Below, piece by piece: positions 22,354-33,814 of a stretch of DNA of 64,000 bases. Position 1 is the stretch's first letter; every line of letters starts with the position of its first letter. Both the position numbers and the translations under genes were made by a program. The stretch spans positions 1,680,070 to 1,744,069 of the forward strand of contig MU004236.1 of the NCBI GenBank assembly GCA_010405405.1, given 5' to 3'. The notes under the pieces were generated by a model. It was given only the letters and a program-made list of their open reading frames with translations. It was not told the DNA's origin and did no database searches. The stretch is from Microthyrium microscopicum (taxonomy: Eukaryota > Ascomycota > Dothideomycetes > Microthyriales > Microthyriaceae).

Positions 22354-23553
22354 ATGGATTCAGATGGTCCTAGACCTCCGCCGGTGCAGCTGACGCCCGG
22401 CCAGCAGCCTACACAAGAACAAATAGAGGCTATTCAAGCACACATGCACGCAGATGCAGAGCGTATGGGACTCACATTCGAAGCGTATATCGAAAAACTC
22501 AAAGCCATGCATCAGCAGCAATTAGAAGCACAACAACAGCAACAAGGCCAGCATGTCCACGGACCCAATTGCAACCACGACCATAGCCATGACCACGAAC
22601 ACGAAGGCCAAACTCAACAACAAGTGACCCCAGGTCCTCCTAAACCCGAAGCTCTTGCGCTTGCTAGCTTCCTCAAAAACCAAGATCTCAAGATGCGCAC
22701 CTGTATCTTCCAGGAGAAGCGCAAAGATATGTTCCGAGGTATGCTGAACCATATATAAAAGCGAAAACTTTTCTGTCCAATTTAGTTCACTACTAACCAC
22801 ACAATTACAGTCAAGCGAGCACTACGCTGTCTTCAAACACCCGCCTACGAAAAAGCCCGCCGCAAGAATCCCCTCCTTCCACCAGTCACCGACCGTTCCT
22901 CCGCCGAAGCCGTCTTCAAACTCCTCCCTCTCTCTCTCCTCGCCCTGCGCGTCCAAAAAGTCGACGCCGATGAAGCCCACGAAGGCCACTCCCACGGCAA
23001 GCAAAAGCGCGTCAAAGGTCTCTGGACCGTCGAAATCGTCCAACAACAAGATGCCCAAGATGACATGTACTACATGTGGCTCTACGAAGGACCGCAATGG
23101 AAACAGCGCGCATATGCCGTCGGCGCACTCGTTCTGGTCTTGATCTTCGTTCTCTTCCCACTGTGGCCTCTGAAGCTGCGCCAAGGAGCCTGGTATCTCA
23201 GCATGGGATTCTTTGGTCTTATCGTGGCTTTCTTCGGCATGGCTATTGTCCGTCTCATTCTATTCTGCATTACCATGTTCACGCATCCACCTGGTCTTTG
23301 GCTATATCCCAACTTGTTTGAGGATGTCGGCTTCTTTGACTCGTTCAGACCTGTGTGGGCTTGGCAGGTGGATGCAAAGGCGGTGCGTCAGCAGAAGAAG
23401 CTGGAGCGTGAACAAAAAGCGGCTTCTCGTTCGGGAAAGTCAAATGGTTCTGCAAAGGCTGAGGGCGGTCACACTACTGGAGCTGACCATGCGTCTGGTG
23501 ATGTCTCAAAGCGAGCTATTCACGCTAGTGTGGAAGAAGACGAGAGCGACTAA
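22354..23553 (+). CDS. sec62: Translocation protein Sec62 (375 aa, 2 exons)
   Basis: Exons 22354-22738 and 22811-23553. Sec62 is an ER membrane subunit of the post-translational translocon that works with Sec61, Sec63 and Kar2. The cytosolic N-domain carries the family stretch ALASFLKNQDLKMRTCIFQ and KDMFRVKRALRCL. Two membrane helices lie near residues 240-260 (AVGALVLVLIFVLFPLWPLK) and 265-295 (MGFFGLIVAFFGMAIVRLIL), then PGLWLYPNLFEDVGFFDSF and a charged cytosolic tail. Residues 67-83 form a His-rich insert with seven His and one Cys, next to a poly-Gln run; this is not a usual Sec62 element. The splice G|TC restores FRVKRA. Divergent from RPL12. Confidence 0.93.
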
Positions 23554-23816
23554 GCGATGGTGTCGCTGTTCGAACTTGTGTTTGGAATTTTCCGGTCTTT
23601 TTGATTATGCAACTAGTGTATTATGTATCAGGGGGCACGGCGTAATGGTGCTCATTGATGGGCGTTTGGGTTGACCGGAAAATAGTCGCATAAGTAGCAT
23701 GTGTAAAGTACCTATATATCGTCGCAAATGTCACACGGTGATAGTAGCGATATCCGGCAAATTGAATATTGTTTGATTTGATGAATTGCATCTCTGCATC
23801 TGGGGTATCATTTCTT

Positions 23817-26599
23817 CTATTTAGAGGAGAACCAGCCATTGTAATCTATGGCACTGACCAACCTATCAATCGTGTTCTCTTCTTGTCCTTTGGCGGCATA
23901 TCCTTTCTTTCCGCTCACTCCTCGACAGACTTCAACAAATAGTCGGGTCTTCTCTTCAAATTCCTTCTGCAGCTTGATCACTTCCAAATCATCAATCTTC
24001 TCCATTTGACACAACTTCTCTAAGGCCAAGACACAGCCAAATACTTCCTCGAGTAATCCCATAATCTTTCGTTGTCGCTGCCGTAGTAGTAGTCCAAACA
24101 ATATTCCATCCAGTGTCCCTTCATGCCGTCGCCGCAACTCCTCGATCCCACCAACATCCCGCATTCCTGCCGGATTCTCTGCATCTTCAGCCGCGATAGC
24201 CGCTTCCACACCGTCCAAGTAATGGACAAAACTTGCCCAGCCTTCCCCAACCGCGGTATCGAAAAAGTATGCGGCGCACGAGTTCACGACGTGCCGCATC
24301 TCCATGCTAGCACGCAGCACGGCAGGTGATCCACGCATCGGGAGCCGTGAAACGCTGAACAGCAGGCGGGTGATGCGTAGCAGAAACTTGAAGACTGCGT
24401 CATATGCGTCCAGCGTGCGCGGCGTAATGACCAGCGCAATGGGTGCTGGTGGTGTGTACGACAGGCGGAGAAAGTCGAGAGCGTGCAAGGAGTGTGGGTC
24501 GAGAATAGTGGTGATTTCGTCGGCAGATAGATTTCGGATAGCGAAGCTTAAGGAACCCGGAAGGTCAGTTTTGGAGCTGGCAAGTTCGTGTCTAGGGGGT
24601 TTGGAGGCTGCATAGCAGTCGTTGAGAATTCCCATTAGCGCAAGACGTAGTTCGGAGCTGGCGGGTGGCCAAGTTGAGCGATCGCGCAACTTCAGGCCCA
24701 TACGGGAGCCAGAGCGCATGACGCCAAGTTGCCGTTCGGTGGTGGAGACCGTGGAGTCGAAGAGCGCGGCGGAGAGGCGGGAGATGAACACGCCATCACC
24801 GAGTAGGTGGAACGACTTTTGGACGTTCAAGTGGTCGCGTAGGTTATGAGATCGAAAAAGCAAGCGAAGGCTGGCGCCGCGAACAAGGCGGGCTTGGGAA
24901 TTGAGGATTGGCTCAAATGATAGTGCTGGGAGTAGAGATACTGCTGGGCGCAGGTTCATATTGTCAGCGATGACACCGCAGTCTATAGCCTCTTGCTGGG
25001 TATCGATTTGCGCGAGCACAATCTGCATCAGCTCGTCCGGGAGGTCAAACGCGTCCGATGGTGTATGATCCAGTCTCCGAAGCGAGCTCAGGAATACTGC
25101 TTCGTAGTCTGCAGCATCTTTGTCCTGTATGAGTTCTGGTGGATCTCGAGCAAGAATGTCCATTGGAACAGTTGCTGGATTTCCAGACTTATACTGTCGA
25201 ACTGCGGTGGCGAGGTCACTCTCGTACTTTCTAGCCTTCTCAAGGACTGCATCAGCCTGATGCCAATCTAATTCCCATTCAAGTTGCAGCGAGGTCGAGC
25301 ACTGTTTCGCTAAGACGTGATCAGGATGGTAAGTTTGAAGAAGCTTGAGACTTTGTCCCATCTCAAGTAATGTATCACCCGTTTCCTTGGAGATAAAGCG
25401 TGGGAGTTTGCTTTCATTCAAAATTAGATAGGGTAGTGGTGTATCTTCGTCGTGGTCAGGGTCGAGTTGGATGAAGTCTAAAGCATCTTTCGGTGGTTGG
25501 CCATACATTCCAGCTGATAGTCCAACCCATTGTCCAATTCGCTCTAGTAGTGGCCTGGAAGTTCGAAGTAGAATCTGGAGCATGATGGCGCTCAGCCACT
25601 GGACCCCATGCTCAGAATCTTGGCAATAGCTAAACAAGATCGAGCACAGTTGTTCGTCCGTAGTTGCAGCTCGCAAAGCCTGAACAACTTTTACAATGTC
25701 CTGCAGGAGTCTCCCAGGCTTTTCCAACAGGTGTTGAAGCTGAAGCACGCTCTTTACTTGGAGCCACATTTTGCTTAGATGAGCTTCAATTCCAGACAGT
25801 ATAGCGGATATGGAGTTTGCCAGAGATACTCGGCTGGGAATATCTCCAGACGCATAAGTCTTTTCAATGAACCTCTGTAATTGCTTCATTGATGCGCCGT
25901 ATTCATTCATCCTTTGATATATGCTCTGGAAGGCAACCGTAGTCAAGCCAGTCATGGAAAACCCATCTAAAGTAGGCTTGAAAGTTTTTGTCCGATTGTC
26001 CCAATCGAAAAGTAACGAAGAACGACCAAGAGCAAGCTCATATAAAGCTTTGATGGCGGGATTGGCTTTGACGACAGGTCCCATGGGTATCGGAGTCTGA
26101 GTCCTCCCATAGTAAGCTCTCAATGCGATATCGAATGCTGATGGACCCCATTCAGAAAGATAGGGTGATTTGGTGACATTTGGCCCTCCTGAGAACGCTT
26201 CCCAACTGAAATATCTCCTCTCCGTAAATCGTAAAGGCTCTGCAGCTAGTGCCCATACATCTTCTTCGGGTTCTTGTATAATGTTGTCTTCTGGTTCGGC
26301 AGAGAGAACAGATTCGTCTAATGGTGGAAGGTCCTCTAAAGGTCCGTACTTAAATGTGTCAAGGTCGGGAAGTTGCAAGTCGCTTACTAGGTTTGTTTTG
26401 GGCGCATAGGGATTATTGAGTCGTATTACTGTCACTACGTCGATGTCAGTCAATGTAAACCTTGAAAAGCTATGTTTCACGAACCGTCAAGCTCAACCTC
26501 TGGGAACAATGTTTGGCCTTGCGACTCCGAGGCAAACAATCGCGAAGGCCGCCAGAGGTCGGGGATCGCAAATGCGTCGAGCGAGTCCTCGATTTCCAT
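23817..26599 (-). CDS. Gamma-tubulin complex component, Spc97/Spc98 family (GCP5/GCP6-like, 910 aa, 2 exons)
   Basis: Exons 26599-26485 and 26434-23817. The N-terminus reads MEIEDSLDAFAIPDLWRPSR, a pattern I associate with fungal gamma-tubulin ring complex proteins, and the helical body has the conserved ends SFVHYLDGV and HEGTLDGILFGLLLRQRQRK typical of the GCP C-terminal domain. Such proteins form the cone that nucleates microtubules at the spindle pole body. Divergence from Spc97/Spc98 proper favours the GCP5 or GCP6 class (GCPE/GCPF in Aspergillus) over GCP2 or GCP3, but I cannot choose between them by eye. The intron is 50 bp with a GTTCGT donor. SEC62 lies tail to tail 264 bp away. Confidence 0.8.
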
Positions 26600-27126
26600 G
26601 GTGGCTGTAGTGTACAAGCTTGCGAGGATCGCATTGTTGTCCGATAATGCCGATGTTGTGTTTTTTGGTGACGCGTGTAGCTACTTTGACGTGTCTCGGT
26701 TTCGCGATCTTTAAAGTGAAAACACCAAAATTGGCTTACTAAGCTAACCCCTTTTTCTTGTGTACTTCTCGTCTCTAAGAACTCGCCAGACATACACCCA
26801 CTGTTCACTTAAATTAGAGTTTTGTCTTGGTCTAACTCAGATCTTGACACACGCAAGATAAAGTTCAATCATTACCTTCAATGTTATGGCAAACTCCCTG
26901 TAAAATAAAGATGCTATAGGCTGGACAACAACGGCGCAATACAAAGCAACGTCTACTAGTAGCTTCATTATTACTATTGGTATCAACGGCAACACTTTCT
27001 CGTCTTGTATCTCAATTCATGGATCCACCAGTGCTCTATGTAAGTACGCTCAGGCTAAACATACATTATCTTGTTTTGACATTCACATTATCCTCTTTCC
27101 CCATCATTTTCCCAAGGTTGGCCGTC
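26600..27126. other. Intergenic; nothing recognised
   Basis: About 530 bp between the gamma-tubulin complex gene's start and the deaminase gene's stop. It should hold the former's promoter and the latter's 3' UTR. No frame or repeat stands out. Confidence 0.45.
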
Positions 27127-28440
27127 TCATGCTTTCAGCCTTCCATCCACACTTGGAACGCTACTACCATTGCTAGACATGAACAACCCTTTGCGATCTT
27201 CGGGAACTTTGCTTAGGAGAGTTTGAATGATATCATTTTCAACCTGCCGAATCATCCTCAACTTCATTGTCATGTCTTTCTGGGTTGCAATCTTTGTTGA
27301 GTTTTCAAGACCATGAACACTGGCCAGAACCTTCCCATGCGTTGCTGGTCGTTCAAATTTGTTCTGATGAAGACTGAGATACTCGTAGCAGAAGTAGCAA
27401 GCTCCCTTACTGCAACCGACGTATCTATCCTCGCCAAGGAACGTGTATCCTTTCCGACTGAAAAGGTCTGCAAGTTGCAGCTCTGCATGGACTCTACTTT
27501 TGTAGGTTCGATCTTGCTGCAACTTTGGCTTTATATTCATTTCAATATCCATGCGGACAAACCCGACCATGATTTTGTCAGTCATGGGTCGCCGCGAGTC
27601 TGTTCCGTACCCTTCAGTGCATATGTTCTTGACGATCTGATAGGGATCCAGCAATTCATCCGATAGGGTTATAGACTTGGTATGATCGGACTTTGAGAAT
27701 CTGACTGCCTCGACTTTTTTGATCTTCAGCATGGTCCGGAAGTTTGTCGCCACATGTGTCAGTTTCTTAACAGCATGAAGGTGAGCTCCAAGGCGGTAGA
27801 TGTAGTGCCACAGTTCCTTTCCTTTTTCACCCATAGCTTCGATGACAGCTTTCTTGCTTCGTAGTTCGTAGCAAAACCGGACAAGCTTAGTCCTTTTCTT
27901 GGTGTCTTTTAATCGTGTCAGATCAGATTGAATTGTCTGGGCCCCTATGATCAGGACGATTAGCTATGCTCTTCAGATTGACATGACCACAAACTAACCA
28001 TTGAACGTCGCAGGCCATAATTCGAGTGTGCTGGCGAGTCTCAGCTGGTAAAAATTTACTCTTTCTACCGCAATCTCCAGAGCGATACTCAGGAGTTTGG
28101 TCTCCACCTCTGCGACATTCTCCATTTTCACCTCACGAGCCATTTCTAGCAACTTCTCGGTGAACTTCTTTACTTCCGAGCGAATGCCTTCATTTGCTGC
28201 TAACCACAGAATGGTGTCCTCGTTATCTCGTTGAAGAGCTGTGGCAGTGACAGTGGCACCACCTTTGCGGATGTCGCATAGGTATGCTATACTATCAAGC
28301 ATGTCTCGTCGTGCTTCTTCGACAACATGCTTCTTTGGTCTTTCTTTGTGAAGACAGTTGGCCTTTATGATGGACAGAAGACGTAATTTGACCGCTAGGT
28401 CTACTTCTTGGTCCAGTGTCTTACTTTTGCTGACTTTCAT
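27127..28440 (-). CDS. OTT_1508-like deaminase-fold protein (419 aa, 2 exons)
   Basis: Exons 28440-27999 and 27944-27127; the 54-bp intron has a GTTAGT donor. The N-terminal 250 residues are helical and charged with no known domain. The C-terminal half has RVHAELQLADLF (HAE near residue 300), then GEDRYVGCSKGACYFC with Cys at about 325, 330 and 333, and a downstream HGKV. His-Ala-Glu plus Cys-x2-Cys is the zinc site and proton shuttle of the cytidine deaminase superfamily. The spacing and the GCSKxxCxxC form fit the OTT_1508-like group, which is expanded in fungi. All catalytic residues are present; the substrate is unknown, and a nucleic acid or nucleotide is inferred from the superfamily only. 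Divergent from the kinase-like gene at 28841. Confidence 0.75.
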
Positions 28441-28840
28441 GTTTTTCCGTGAATTGTAGGACTGTGATTTCAGGCCTCAGGAAGGACGAGGTCATGAAAC
28501 TTTTCAAAGCAACGAAAGACCATAAAGCAAAATTCAAAGAGCTGGGAAAACCACTCAGAACTCTTCTATATTGTGAGAATGCAAAGAGCGCAATGCCAGC
28601 GAAAGTAGGAGATTAGAGTGATTGATTTCCTATCTAAGGTTCGTGGGATTTCCGCCAGCTTCCAAAGTTCTCTCTTTGCGCGTTCTCACCGATCATCGAA
28701 GAACAGCTTTGTGTCACCAACAGAATTCCCTACCAACCTGCATATGCACCTCCTTGCATAAGGCCAATGTTTATCGTCTGAAAGAGCAATGTTGATACAT
28801 CACATCAACAACATGCATCTACCCATCGCAAGCCCATGCG
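28441..28840. promoter_or_regulatory. Divergent promoter region, deaminase / kinase-like gene
   Basis: The start codons of two unrelated accessory genes lie 400 bp apart, head to head. Shared regulation is possible but not shown. No specific element recognised. Confidence 0.4.
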
Positions 28841-30395
28841 ATGGCCCGAAGAATCACTTCAGTCAGCCAATTGGCACTCTTACCCACCCAAAAGATCCCA
28901 AGTACCAGCCAATGGCTTCCAGTCCATGAACCAAATGACAAAGAAGACACTGATTACTATCCTGTCAAACTCGAAGAGACTTTCAAGAATGGGAAATACA
29001 AAGTCATTCGCAAACTCAGCCAAGGACGGGATTCTACATGGTGGCTTGCTTCCGACAAAACCAGGTATGTAGAACGAGACCAAGGGTATGGTGTGACTGA
29101 CATATTACAGGAAATCAAAATATGTTGCCATCAAGATCCTTACAGTCACGGCATCTAAAACCATAGCGGAAGAACTTAGTGTCCTCGAGCATCTATCCCA
29201 CAAAGTCGTGCGCGGCGTGCATGGACGCAACGTTTTACTCTTAGTAACTCACTTCATACAAAAAGGACTCTCTGGAGATCATCAGTGTCTAGTATTCGAC
29301 CCCATAACAGAGAGTGTGGAAGAAGTCGAAGGACGCTTCCCAGATCCACAATCACCTATCCTGGCATATGAACAACTACCTCAAGTACGCTTCCCGCTGT
29401 CGATAAGCAAAGCAGTACTGGGCGAGACGTTACGAGGGCTCAGACATATCCATCGAAAGCAAGTCGTTCACGGCGATCTGCATTCGGGAAAGATTTTTCT
29501 CGTACCGAATGGACTAGAGACTTTCAAGGAGGATGCGATTCGAGCGCACGAAGAGAAATATATCATAAAGGCACGCACTGGAGAGGGCGAACAAGATATA
29601 TTAGTTGAGAACTCTCTTCATGAGTTTGTAAACTTCGATCGGCCTTTACATGCGAAAGTCGGCGGCTTTGGCTGCGGTATGTAATCCAGACATCCTCATA
29701 TTCTGGTCAGCTAATAGCTTTTAGCATATCAGTACGATAAACCTCGTTATTCAGAGACAGTCCGCCCAGACATTCGCGCCCCAGAAGTGATACTTGGAGA
29801 ACATTTCGACGACCCAACTCTCGAATGTAGCCGCGATATTTGGAGCTTTGGCTGCCTGATGTACGAAGTCCTGACAGGAGATCGACTCTTCTTCATCGAG
29901 TTTGAGGAATATCGACCAACTCCTGAAAACATGGACGATGCGTTTTTGATTGCTATGCATCGCACGATAGGTCCTTTACCAAATAACATTCTCAACCGCT
30001 GGTCTAGAACACATTTGTACTTCAACTCGGAGGGTGTCCTCATAGATTCGGAGACAGGAGAAGACGAGATGGCGGATATTGACTGGGAGCGCGCTGGCAA
30101 TGGTTACGATCCTGACGCTCTAGCGCAGGACTCACTCAGACATGCAGTGTCATTGGAGCATAGGTTTAGGAAGAATGCGCCAAGTGAACTGAAGGAGCCG
30201 GCTTTGAGCGATATTGTGACATTGCTACAACGGATCTTGGTCTATGATCCAAGTCTACGACCTACTGTTCAGCAATTGCAGGAGCATTACCTTCTGAGTG
30301 AGGCGCCATCGAAGTATGACCCTTGTAAGATATTGTTTGAGTCGCTAGAGTTTGACCAGTTCACGAGACGAGAAATAGGAAATACGGTGCAGTAG
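28841..30395 (+). CDS. SRPK-like protein kinase homolog with degenerate catalytic motifs (486 aa, 3 exons)
   Basis: Exons 28841-29064, 29111-29676 and 29725-30395. The N-lobe begins after YYPVKLEETFKNGKYKVIRK, as in SR-protein kinases, with a glycine loop reduced to KLSQGRDSTWW and a normal VAIK lysine. The catalytic loop reads HGDLHSGKIFL: the Asp remains, but the Asn that binds Mg is Lys. The DFG motif reads VGGFG, losing the Mg-binding Asp. The APE motif (DIRAPEVILG) and the F-helix (SRDIWSFGCLMYEVLTG) are normal. The frame is intact and the fold conserved, so a pseudokinase or very weak kinase with a binding or scaffold role is likelier than decay. Fungal genomes carry many such SRPK-like paralogs. 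Confidence 0.8.
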
Positions 30396-30616
30396 AGCAC
30401 TTACAAGTTATAATGTAACATTATTCTTACACAGGTTGCAAATTCTGATGTCCCATAGTATGTATTATCCTTATGTTATCCCAGGCACGGAAAGTGGAAA
30501 GTACACTAAAGTTTGTCTCTACTGCTCAATCACCAGAGCAGTGCCAATACTATCATTACATTCATGATGAACAAGATTCAACGCCAACACCATTATGATG
30601 CAAAAATCTCTTCCTA

Positions 30617-31994
30617 TTATCGAGCTACCCCTCTAAATGCTGGATGTAAATCGCTTGGTGGTCGCTGCATGTAGACCGTACTCCGTGGTTGGGCTTCAGC
30701 CACGTAGCTCACGCCATCGTCACTATTTTCAATTAGCCTGACTGCTTACACGATTCAGTGAACTAAGACATACCTGAGGTAGCTTGGAGGTCGTGGTGCT
30801 CCGCTTGCTGTGGCTGTTGGAAGATTCGTTGAACTGCCGCCAGGGCGATCAACGCGCTGCCAGAACAGCAAACCCGGATCAACCTTCTGTAGTGGAGTTA
30901 GTTGTCGGGTTCGATATCTATTTTCTTATCCATTACTTACCACACTTGATCGCCAAACACCATAGGCTGGAGGCACTGGTTTGGCTGGAACGACCTTTTC
31001 ACGCATTTCTGGCTCAGCGAGTTCTTCGTCGTGTACCATATGTACGCGGATAGGCTCTGTGGGCATGAACCCGCCAGTTGGAGTGCCATTGACTCTTGCC
31101 CGCGCGCGTTGGAGACTGCGTTGCCGTTTTCGAGCAGTGCGCATGCGGATGAGAGAGTGGATGAGGAAGACAAGTGCTCCTGCGATGGTGATAGCGAAAA
31201 GAATGTGTAGTTCCTCTCCCAGTCCTTTGACAGACAGCACAATTGCCACGTCTGGATGATTGATTAGCAGCTGAGTTTTAACAGAGCGCGATAGTCTTAC
31301 ATGTGATGATGGTGGCTATTAGGAACAACCCAGATACGACTGAAGAGATGTAGATATTCTCTTCTCGCTGAGACTGGTGGTGTAGGGAATTAGTTCGGCG
31401 GCTGGATCCTGTACCGCGGCGATGCGGTCGAACCCATCCTTCCTGACGATGGTGGTGACGCCGCTTGTGCTTGCGGCGTCTTCTTCGTTCTCTATCAGGG
31501 CCTCCTGATGGTTCTGTGGCTTCTGTTGACTGGGTGGAGTCGGTAGTGCTTCCAACCAATGGCTCTCGACTCTGTTGAGGTCGCAGAAAAGCTGGCTCTG
31601 GGTCCAAGATTACTTCCGGTTGCCCTCTACCCCATCCGGTCGGTTGATTCGCAGGTGAGTACGGATAGGTTCGTCCCAGAGGCTCTGGGTTGGAATGCAA
31701 CGGGATATTGAGATTGTCATCATTTCCAGATCCAGATGGTCCATCTTCTCGTCTGCCAAAGAAGCCACCAAAGTTGATCTTGGGTGTTCCTGGTCCATTG
31801 GCATTTGCATTAGGATTATTATTTGGATTAGGACTCCGCGAGTACAGTGAACTAGCTGTGCTGAAATGGAAAGGATTTCGTAATGCTGAACGCATGCCTC
31901 CTTGGATAGTTGAGAGGCGGGCGAATCTCGAATTACGCTGTGAGCCAGCGTCTTCACGCATGGTGAAGTAGAGACCTGATTGTCCGGTATTCAT
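30617..31994 (-). CDS. Conserved fungal two-TM membrane protein of unknown function (407 aa, 4 exons)
   Basis: Exons 31994-31301, 31251-30941, 30886-30774 and 30722-30617. The N-terminal 200 residues are disordered (Asn/Pro-rich, then a basic block RERRRRRKHKRRHHHRQ). Two membrane helices follow: ENIYISSVVSGLFLIATIIT with YVAIVL, and ELHILFAITIAGALVFLIHS. A basic stretch (RMRTARKRQRSLQRARAR) follows TM2 and the tail is hydrophilic. The arrangement (basic juxtamembrane region, QREENIY, GxELHILFA) resembles an uncharacterised protein family I have seen across filamentous ascomycetes. The stop is at 30617, after a last short exon ending AFRGVAR. Function unknown; location in an internal membrane is possible but unproven. 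Confidence 0.7.
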
Positions 31995-32990
31995 TCTGAA
32001 TTGAATATGTTAACAAGAAGTTCCCGACTTCTGGGGTATAAGAAAAAGACTATGAGCAAGAAACGAAGGAAGCCGGTCCGTAATTTAATTCAGGGACAAG
32101 GAAAGGAAGGATATAAGAGATATCAACAAGCGCGTTCAAGGACTCACACTTTTTCTATTAACGCGTCTACTAGTGTAGTTCTAGATGTTGTCTCCTCAGA
32201 CTTTGGCACGAACTGTTGTTCGAGACCATTTGCCGGCAACCGATACACACGAGTAGCACAGAATAACCAGTCGTGTGGGCTCCCAGGGAGTTAGTCTGCG
32301 GCTTCTTGCATATCAGAAGGATCCTGTAGAAGCGAGTGAACGCCTTTACAAAGGCAGGTTAGTGCAAAGAGACAAGGAGGAAAGATATGAAAATATTAAA
32401 GTCCAGCAACAAGACTGGCTACTTCACGACGGGGAGAATGCAGTTCAAAAGTATGCAAAGTAGGGGGAAGCACATGGATGACTGGGAGTTGGGGAGCATA
32501 TCAGCCAACCAGGCAAAGGGTTGTAAATGGCAGCGAAACAGCCCAGACCACCAGGGATAAACCGCAAAACCTAAAGGGCATTTTGACAGACAGAACGGAT
32601 TATCGGGTCGCGTTTGACGGGTGCATGAAGGGGAGAAGGAGTGGTAGAGGAGTGGTGCGAACGCGGTCAAGGCGAAGGAGAGTTGAGACACTTGAAACAA
32701 CAAGTGCCGCAGAACGCCCTCGCCAGAAACGTGTTTGCAAACCAATCAATCCTCTATTACTATTACTTCTTTGTGATAGGAGACTTTGGCCTGCTATTTG
32801 GAAATGGTTGGCATTATTTCATTATTTTTTATTGGCTTGCTTTTCTGCCTATAGCTTTTTCCCAGCTGTTGACCGGCTAACTGGTCCAAAAGCCTCTTGA
32901 TTTGAGCCAGCTACTAGTACTTATCTACATGGCCGGGCCTAAGGGGAGGGCGTTCACGGATTATTCACGGCCTAGACACGAATTTAATTA
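31995..32990. other. Intergenic; nothing recognised
   Basis: About 1 kb upstream of the two-TM gene, so it contains its promoter. Plus-strand frames at 32478-32900 and 32641-32880 are hydrophobic at their ends but have no start context, domain or splice support. Confidence 0.45.
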
Positions 32991-33560
32991 ATTGACATAT
33001 GTCAAGTTTGGGTTGGGTGTATACACGGTGACAGATTCTGTCACCGTGTCAGCGTGTCAGCGTATCAGAGCCGTGGCAGCAAGATCTGTAAATCTTTTGA
33101 TTAGTCAAAAATGCTAAGTCAGCAGCCAAAAAAATCTCAAAAAAAGAACTCAGCCAATTTTGGCTAAGCTTCATTTCTATTGGCTTGGAATTATTAATTT
33201 ATTATTTTCACTACTACTGCAGGAATTGAACGGGTATTATGGCTAGAAAAGGACTAGATTACGACTTAGGCTACGCTACATACGGCTAGGCTATTACGTC
33301 ATCATGCATAAAATTACGGCTTAGTTTCTACAAGGATAATACGAGATCTAAAAATATATTTACTAATAAACTGAATATATACTACACGACCCTTGTCTAT
33401 TACTACTTGCTCCCTTAACTCCAATAGCTCCTAGATTTATTATTATTCTTTCTTACCCTCACCCTAAATAATCATCAGCCAATAAGAATATTCTACCTTG
33501 CTCCTAGTCTATGACAGCTCCGTGACAGCGCCGTGGCAGCGTGTCAAGAGCGTGTTTACT
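32991..33560. mobile_element. AT-rich relic, probably a non-autonomous DNA transposon
   Basis: A core of about 430 bp, much more AT-rich than its surroundings, is bounded by GC-richer ends sharing a GTGNCAGC module. On the left are GTGTCAGC at 33046 and 33054, a diverged copy, and CCGTGGCAGC at 33071-33080. On the right are GTGACAGC at 33522, CCGTGGCAGC at 33531-33540 and GTGTCAAG. The left end also has a perfect 12-bp inverted repeat with a 3-nt loop (33023-33049). There is no coding capacity. TA-rich decay of the core resembles repeat-induced point mutation, inferred by eye. The family cannot be named. Confidence 0.5.
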
Positions 33561-33814
33561 ACTCCCCTAGGCACGGCTATGTATACCGAAAATCACTGGT
33601 CATTATCAACAGTTGACCCTCAAGACTGATACCATTCTCTGCTCAGGGCAGTAGAACATCTGTATTCTTCGGGTCCATGTTGTCGCACAGTGGTGCTGAG
33701 CGATGTAGATCGATATGAATGACGTCTCTAGATACTCTTGTGTCAAAACAATATCAAACTGTCAAACGGCCTGTTCGTCTGTCTCTCCTAGTCAAATCAA
33801 ACAAGAAATTTGTT

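Noticed and set aside
32478-32900. 140-codon frame with a hydrophobic end upstream of the two-TM gene
   Set aside because: No domain, poor start context, and the hydrophobic part comes from T-rich DNA.
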